From CAZUVM01 sp964623885 (GTDB taxonomy: Bacteria; Verrucomicrobiota; Verrucomicrobiia; Limisphaerales; UBA8199): a stretch of 9,537 bases of DNA. The stretch covers positions 1-9,537 of the forward strand of contig CAZUVM010000021.1 of assembly GCA_964623885.1 (NCBI GenBank). The letters are read 5' to 3'. Within the stretch, counting starts at the first letter, position 1, and each line of letters begins with the position of its first letter. The notes beneath the pieces are model-generated. The model was not told the origin of the DNA. It saw nothing but the letters and a program-made list of their open reading frames with translations, and did no database searches. Below are positions 6,784 to 9,537 of the stretch, piece by piece. Position numbers and translations under genes: made by a program.

Positions 6784-7854
6784 ATGATAAGGTGGAAAAC
6801 AAGGAGTCGTCTCGGGGCCATCTGCTTGATTCCAATCGTGTGGCAGGTTCTCGCCCAAGCGAGGCTTGTTGCATACACGCTGACACTCCCTGCAGGCCCT
6901 AGCCTAGTTGCCAACCAATTGAACTGTACCGGCGGAAATTGCATCTCGAATGTTTTTCCTGGGCGTGGGTTGCCTGATGGCACGTTCGTCACAATTTACA
7001 GGAAGGATAGCTGTGCTCCGCCGCAAACCTTTTACTACTGCGAAACATGTGACCTCAGCGGCGACTACACCTGGTATTATTTTGATACCGTCACGCCCTG
7101 TGATGTTAGTAGCGTGACGTTGGAACCCGGCGACGCAGCACTGCTGGACCTGAGCTACCCTTTCCAGGTTGTTTTCAATGGGACATCCAACATCCCCGCT
7201 TTGCCGTTAGCGTTCCCTTGCGGTTGCGGACATTATTATTACCTGAGCCGCCAAACCAACGATGTAGGCAACTTCGAGAACATCACAGGCTTACTGCCTC
7301 AGGAAGGCTCCCAGTTTCAACGTTGGAACGGTTCGAATTTCAGCGTCTTCACTTACTCGGCTGGCGCATGGACGCCGAGCGTTCCTAGCGCTGACGTGGG
7401 GGAAGCCGTCCGGATTCTGGTAAGTCCGTGTTTTTCGAACACGTGCCTGACGCTGCGGATGCCAACGAACATCGCGATCACCTCTTGGACAAACGTTCCG
7501 GTCACCTATGCGCCTATGGCGGACGACAACTGCACGAATGCCCCGACCCCGATCTGCACGCCCAAATCAGGAACGCTTTTTGCCCCTGGAACCACCACCC
7601 TGGTACATTGTCTCGCGGTCGATGCTGTTGGTAACGGCGCCGTCGGTGATTTTACCGTAACGATTAGTTTTCCCAAGCTGGAGCTCGTCAGCAATGGCAC
7701 AGCGATTATTCTGAGTTGGGCCGGCGGGGGAGTATTACAGGAGGCAGAGGCGCCGAGCGGCTCGTGGTCAGATGTGCCCGGCGGCAATGTGTCACCATGT
7801 ACTATAAACCAAATCGGCTCAGGATCAGGATTCTATCGGCTGCGCTTCCGGTGA
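6784..7854 (+). CDS. Cysteine-rich secreted protein with HYR domain and Verrucomicrobia-type C-terminus
   Basis: This 356-residue protein starts with a signal peptide (basic MIRWKTRSR, then hydrophobic LGAICLIPIVWQVLAQA, likely cleaved near residue 26-30). Residues about 34-215 form a module I recognise from secreted Verrucomicrobia proteins but cannot name. It has a VANQLN motif, a PDGTFVTIY stretch, 'YYLSRQTNDVGNFENITG', then 'RWN' and 'VGEAVRI'. Residues about 222-295 are a HYR (hyalin repeat) domain: 'MPTNIAITS...YAPMADDNC...CTPKSGTLFAPGTTTLVHC.AVDAVGN'. The last 58 residues are a lineage-type tail with 'AIILSW....LQEAEAPSGSWSDVPGG' and 'GFYRLR'. After the signal peptide there are 14 cysteines (for example C48, C53, C86, C89, C146, C148, C250, C258, C276), so disulphides are likely. 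Function is unknown; adhesion or cell-surface binding is a guess from HYR. It converges with the regulator gene. Confidence 0.82.
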   Translation: MIRWKTRSRLGAICLIPIVWQVLAQARLVAYTLTLPAGPSLVANQLNCTGGNCISNVFPGRGLPDGTFVTIYRKDSCAPPQTFYYCETCDLSGDYTWYYFDTVTPCDVSSVTLEPGDAALLDLSYPFQVVFNGTSNIPALPLAFPCGCGHYYYLSRQTNDVGNFENITGLLPQEGSQFQRWNGSNFSVFTYSAGAWTPSVPSADVGEAVRILVSPCFSNTCLTLRMPTNIAITSWTNVPVTYAPMADDNCTNAPTPICTPKSGTLFAPGTTTLVHCLAVDAVGNGAVGDFTVTISFPKLELVSNGTAIILSWAGGGVLQEAEAPSGSWSDVPGGNVSPCTINQIGSGSGFYRLRFR

Positions 7855-7893
7855 CTACGGCTAGCCACGAATGGTCATCTTTGCTCGTTATGG

Positions 7894-7927
7894 GCGGTTG
7901 CTGTGGAACTCACGGCCGCGCAACCGC
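7894..7927. terminator. Inverted repeat between convergent genes
   Basis: GCGGTTGC (7894-7901) and GCAACCGC (7920-7927) are perfect reverse complements with an 18-nt loop that is itself GC-rich. The site lies in the 95-bp gap between two converging stop codons (7854 and 7950), where a shared terminator is expected. There is no T-tract, and the loop is long. Confidence 0.25.
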
Positions 7928-7949
7928 TGCGTATTTTCCACCACCGCCC

Positions 7950-8564
7950 CTACCTATAAATCACAATCAAAAACGCCACCGCTTCCGTCTTGCCGATATT
8001 TACCAGCGCATGCGGCACGTCCGCCCGGTAGCTGGCCGAGTCACCTGCGTTCAGCTCCTCGGCATCGCCGGCCGATTCGATCCGGAGCCGCCCTTTTTGC
8101 AGTGTCAAAAACTCGCGCGTGCCCTCGAAATGAGGCGAGCTGCGCAGGGCCCCGCCGGACTGCAGTCGCACTTCGTAAAACTCCACGTCCTTCTCCAGGT
8201 TCAAAGGCGACAGTGTCCGGATTTGGCAATCCTTGTCCGACCGGTAATGATAGGCGTGGTCGTCCGCGCGTATGACCACCACCGACGAAGCCGCGCCCGG
8301 CAGTTCGAGCAATTCGCCCAAGGTCAGGCCAAACGCCCGCGCAATCCGCAACGTGACGGCCAAAGTCGGGTTCGCCTGTTCGCGCTCGATTTGGCTCAGC
8401 ATCGAGCGGCTCACGCCACTGGCGTTCGCCAGCGCCTCGAGCGACCACCCCCGCGCGCTACGCAGATGCTTCACCCGCCCGCCCAGGTGACGGCTCACCG
8501 CGTCGGCGTGTTCAGGAGGGGCCTGCGTCGTCGCGCGCGCCGCTGTATTCTTCATAACCCGCAT
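7950..8564 (-). CDS. XRE-family transcription regulator with C-terminal cupin domain
   Basis: This 204-residue protein has an XRE-type helix-turn-helix at about 27-86 ('RVKHLRSARGWSLEALANASG' to 'IARAFGLTLGELLE', with the recognition-helix region 'VSRSMLSQIEREQANPT'). A short linker leads into a small cupin_2 barrel (about 127-204; 'VEFYEVRL..GG', 'H.EGTREFLTLQKGRLRI', 'LNAGDSASYRADVPHALVN'). Regulators of this design usually sense a small ligand with the cupin and control neighbouring or metabolic genes; the ligand is not predictable. I chose ATG 8564 because an AGGGA lies 5 nt upstream. ATG 8555 is an alternative, and the frame continues to 8660 through non-coding-looking sequence. Repeated TTTTCAAT boxes lie 29-50 bp upstream and could be its own operator. 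Confidence 0.9.
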   Translation of the reverse strand: MRVMKNTAARATTQAPPEHADAVSRHLGGRVKHLRSARGWSLEALANASGVSRSMLSQIEREQANPTLAVTLRIARAFGLTLGELLELPGAASSVVVIRADDHAYHYRSDKDCQIRTLSPLNLEKDVEFYEVRLQSGGALRSSPHFEGTREFLTLQKGRLRIESAGDAEELNAGDSASYRADVPHALVNIGKTEAVAFLIVIYR

Positions 8565-8592
8565 GTATTCCCTAATGCCGGACCGAATGTAG

Positions 8593-8624
8593 ATTGAAAA
8601 CTCCCAATTGAAAATTGCAAATTG
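8593..8624 (-). promoter_or_regulatory. AT-rich repeated boxes upstream of the XRE-cupin gene
   Basis: On the minus strand TTTTCAAT occurs twice with a 14-bp period (plus-strand ATTGAAAA at 8593-8600 and 8607-8614). One box overlaps a palindrome CAATT-gaa-AATTG (8605-8617), and a further CAAATTG follows. The tract is clearly AT-richer than its surroundings and sits where the promoter and an autoregulatory operator should be. It could instead be a dispersed low-complexity repeat. Confidence 0.35.
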
Positions 8625-8744
8625 CGCCGACCCCAGGCTGCGCTGCGCAAACCGCTTCAACCCGGTTTAGCACCGTGCCCCTTCGGTCTCGTTGGAACCT
8701 CCGCTTCAACGCCTCTTCAGCGCAAGGCTAGCGCGAACCCATTA

Positions 8745-8766
8745 ACACCCCGCTTCAGCGGGGTGT
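8745..8766. repeat. Outer left hairpin of the transposase region (REP-like)
   Basis: ACACCCCGCT (8745-8754), TC, AGCGGGGTGT (8757-8766) is a perfect 10-bp inverted repeat. Read on the minus strand it begins ACACCCCGCTGAAGCG, which is identical over 16 bases to the plus strand at 9341-9356 on the other side of the transposase. The stretch 8661-8744 between the regulator and this hairpin shows no gene. Confidence 0.75.
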
Positions 8767-8787
8767 ACCGACGTCGGCCGTAGTGAT

Positions 8788-8808
8788 GAAACCGTTTCCA
8801 ACGGTTTC
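8788..8808. repeat. Inner left hairpin, overlapping the transposase stop
   Basis: GAAACCGTT (8788-8796), loop TCC, AACGGTTTC (8800-8808) is a perfect 9-bp stem. Its end overlaps the TGA (8807-8809) of the restored transposase frame. On the minus strand it matches the right inner hairpin (9297-9317) at 19 of 21 positions, so the two are inverted copies. Confidence 0.8.
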
Positions 8809-9254
8809 AATCCTTTTTGTGGCATTCGAGTCCGTACCGCTCAACCAGCATACGCACCTCCTCTGAAAAACTGCGCTTGCGACGGTGATCTTCCTGCCCA
8901 GCGACGTACTTGGTCACTTTCGTAAGCCCAGAGTGTGAAACCGAAAACACACCATAGCCACGACCCCCAGGCAAATTTGAATCGCGAAAGGTTGTTCTCG
9001 TTGATCCAGTGCGACGAAGCGCCCTTGAGAAGATGCATGAGCTCTTCGACCGTTAGATTAGTAGGTAAGTCCACCAGAACATGTACGTGGTCTGAATTTA
9101 CGTAATTAAGTTTCATGTAAATGCCCTTTTCGGAAGAGTACTGATACAGAAAACTAGACACTCGTACCGCAGCCGTTTTATTCAACATGGGTCTACGTTC
9201 CAATGTGCCCCAAACCGCATGCAACCAAACGCGGGAGTATGAATGTAAAGACAT
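8807..9254 (-). pseudogene. Y1 (HUH) transposase of the IS200/RAYT type, broken by a one-base frameshift
   Basis: From ATG 9254 the frame reads a typical IS200-like start (MSLHSYSRVWLHAVWGT). The HUH motif is H56-V-H58 in 'NSDHVHVLVDLP', followed by 'LLKGASSHWIN'. After 'FAWG' the frame becomes nonsense-like (SWLWCVFGFTLW) and runs on to an unrelated stop. Removing one base from the run of five C (8964-8968; five G on the coding strand) restores the family sequence: 'GRGYGVFSVSHSGLTKV', then 'KYVAGQEDH', ending at TGA 8807-8809. The restored product is 148 residues, the usual size for this family. The catalytic tyrosine (Y116) and its Q120 (Y-x3-Q) lie after the lesion, so the unshifted product (stop at 8841) would be inactive. 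The first 25 codons of the longer open frame (from 9329) overlap the right hairpin and are unlikely to be coding. A sequencing error in the homopolymer is possible. Confidence 0.82.
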
Positions 9255-9296
9255 AAGCGACCGGTGTAAATGCTCGCGGCTGTGAACGCAAGGAGG

Positions 9297-9317
9297 GAAA
9301 CCGTTAGAAACGGTTCC
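9297..9317. repeat. Inner right hairpin, upstream of the transposase start
   Basis: AACCGTT (9299-9305), loop AGA, AACGGTT (9309-9315) forms a 7-bp stem. The 21-nt block is an inverted copy of 8788-8808 with two differences. It lies 43 bp upstream of the transposase ATG on the minus strand, where the left-end hairpin of an IS200-like element would be expected. Confidence 0.75.
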
Positions 9318-9340
9318 GACAGAAATCATAAGCCGCCGTT

Positions 9341-9356
9341 ACACCCCGCTGAAGCG
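9341..9356. repeat. Outer right REP-like half-palindrome
   Basis: ACACCCCGCTGAAGCG is identical to the minus strand of the left outer hairpin, and the 9 bases before it are also similar (6 of 9). The palindrome is incomplete: after GCG the expected GGGTGT is replaced by CATACG. It therefore looks like a truncated copy or a junction. Confidence 0.65.
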
Positions 9357-9364
9357 CATACGCG

Positions 9365-9537
9365 TCAACCTAAGAGGCACGATTTAGCTGCGAGCAATTC
9401 GTAAAAATTTTTGCGATCTTTCCTGGTTTCATAGAAGAGATGGTGCCGCAGGTGCCACTCCAACCACTTGGCCATAGAAATCCCTAACCACGTGGCGGCG
9501 AACCAACCAGCGCATTGTCCGATAATGCGCGCCAGTC
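9365..9537 (-). CDS. Partial reading frame running off the right edge (unknown)
   Basis: The minus strand has 56 open codons from the window edge to a TGA at 9365-9367. The residues include a hydrophobic stretch (IIGQCAGWFAATWLGISMA) and a basic/aromatic end (WHLRHHLFYETRKDRKNFYELLA). This could be the C-terminus of a membrane protein whose start lies outside the window. Alternatively a 36-residue protein could start at the internal ATG (9475-9477), which has AGGGA 7 nt upstream. I do not recognise the family, and 56 codons without a stop is weak evidence. Confidence 0.35.
   Translation of the reverse strand, partial: LARIIGQCAGWFAATWLGISMAKWLEWHLRHHLFYETRKDRKNFYELLAAKSCLLG

Larger units (their letters stand above)
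8745..9356 (-). mobile_element. IS200/RAYT-like element with paired inverted hairpins, inactive
   Basis: A Y1-type transposase reading frame (minus strand) sits between two nested pairs of inverted hairpins. The inner pair is 8788-8808 and 9297-9317; the outer pair is 8745-8766 and 9341-9356. Subterminal hairpins without classical terminal repeats are known for IS200/IS605 elements, and REP palindromes beside the gene are known for REP-associated tyrosine transposases (RAYTs). Which label fits depends on copy number elsewhere in the genome, which cannot be seen here. The outer limits are inferred. The transposase is frameshifted, so the copy is probably inert. Confidence 0.6.

Noticed and set aside
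7716..8597. 293-residue plus-strand frame over the regulator
   Set aside because: It overlaps the end of the HYR protein gene and is antisense to a clear XRE-cupin gene; composition is arginine-rich without domains.

Overview
The window looks like a chromosomal segment of a soil- or sediment-type member of the Verrucomicrobiota, close to the Pedosphaera/Limisphaerales group. The basis is family knowledge, not a search. Two secreted proteins end in C-terminal modules typical of that group: one has an 'ASTNLxxWxxI...RFYKV' tail, the other a 'W....LQEAE....GSWSDVPGG.SPC...FYRLR' tail. One also carries a HYR domain. The gaps are rich in small palindromes and short repeats, and most starts lack a good Shine-Dalgarno sequence.

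Layout, left to right. 1-441 has no convincing gene but holds a large nested inverted-repeat element (119-303). 442-3894 (+) encodes a very large exported protein made mostly of four ~218-residue repeats, then an Ig-like domain and a Verrucomicrobia-type tail. 3962-5143 (+) encodes a radical SAM protein with a SPASM-like C-terminal cysteine cluster. 5144-5492 is a repeat-filled gap with two copies of a hairpin-plus-hexamer module and a perfect CT/AG palindrome. 5493-6515 (-) encodes an HtrA-like trypsin-fold protease with a PDZ domain and no visible signal peptide. 6516-6783 is a gap with another CGTAAT hexamer tract and a possible promoter. 6784-7854 (+) encodes a cysteine-rich secreted protein with a HYR domain. 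7950-8564 (-) encodes an XRE-cupin transcription regulator. 8745-9356 is a small IS200/RAYT-like element whose tyrosine transposase is broken by one extra base and is bordered by two nested pairs of inverted hairpins. 9365-9537 (-) is an open frame running off the right edge.

The genes do not form one obvious pathway. The repeat protein and the radical SAM gene are co-directional and only 67 bp apart, so they may be co-transcribed, but I see no sequence proof of a functional link. The protease and the regulator each face a neighbour convergently. The most distinctive material is non-coding or repeat-based: the 185-bp nested palindrome, the regular 654-bp repeat lattice in the large gene, and the symmetrical hairpin frame around the decayed transposase. 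I did not find a clear new defence, CRISPR or biosynthetic system.
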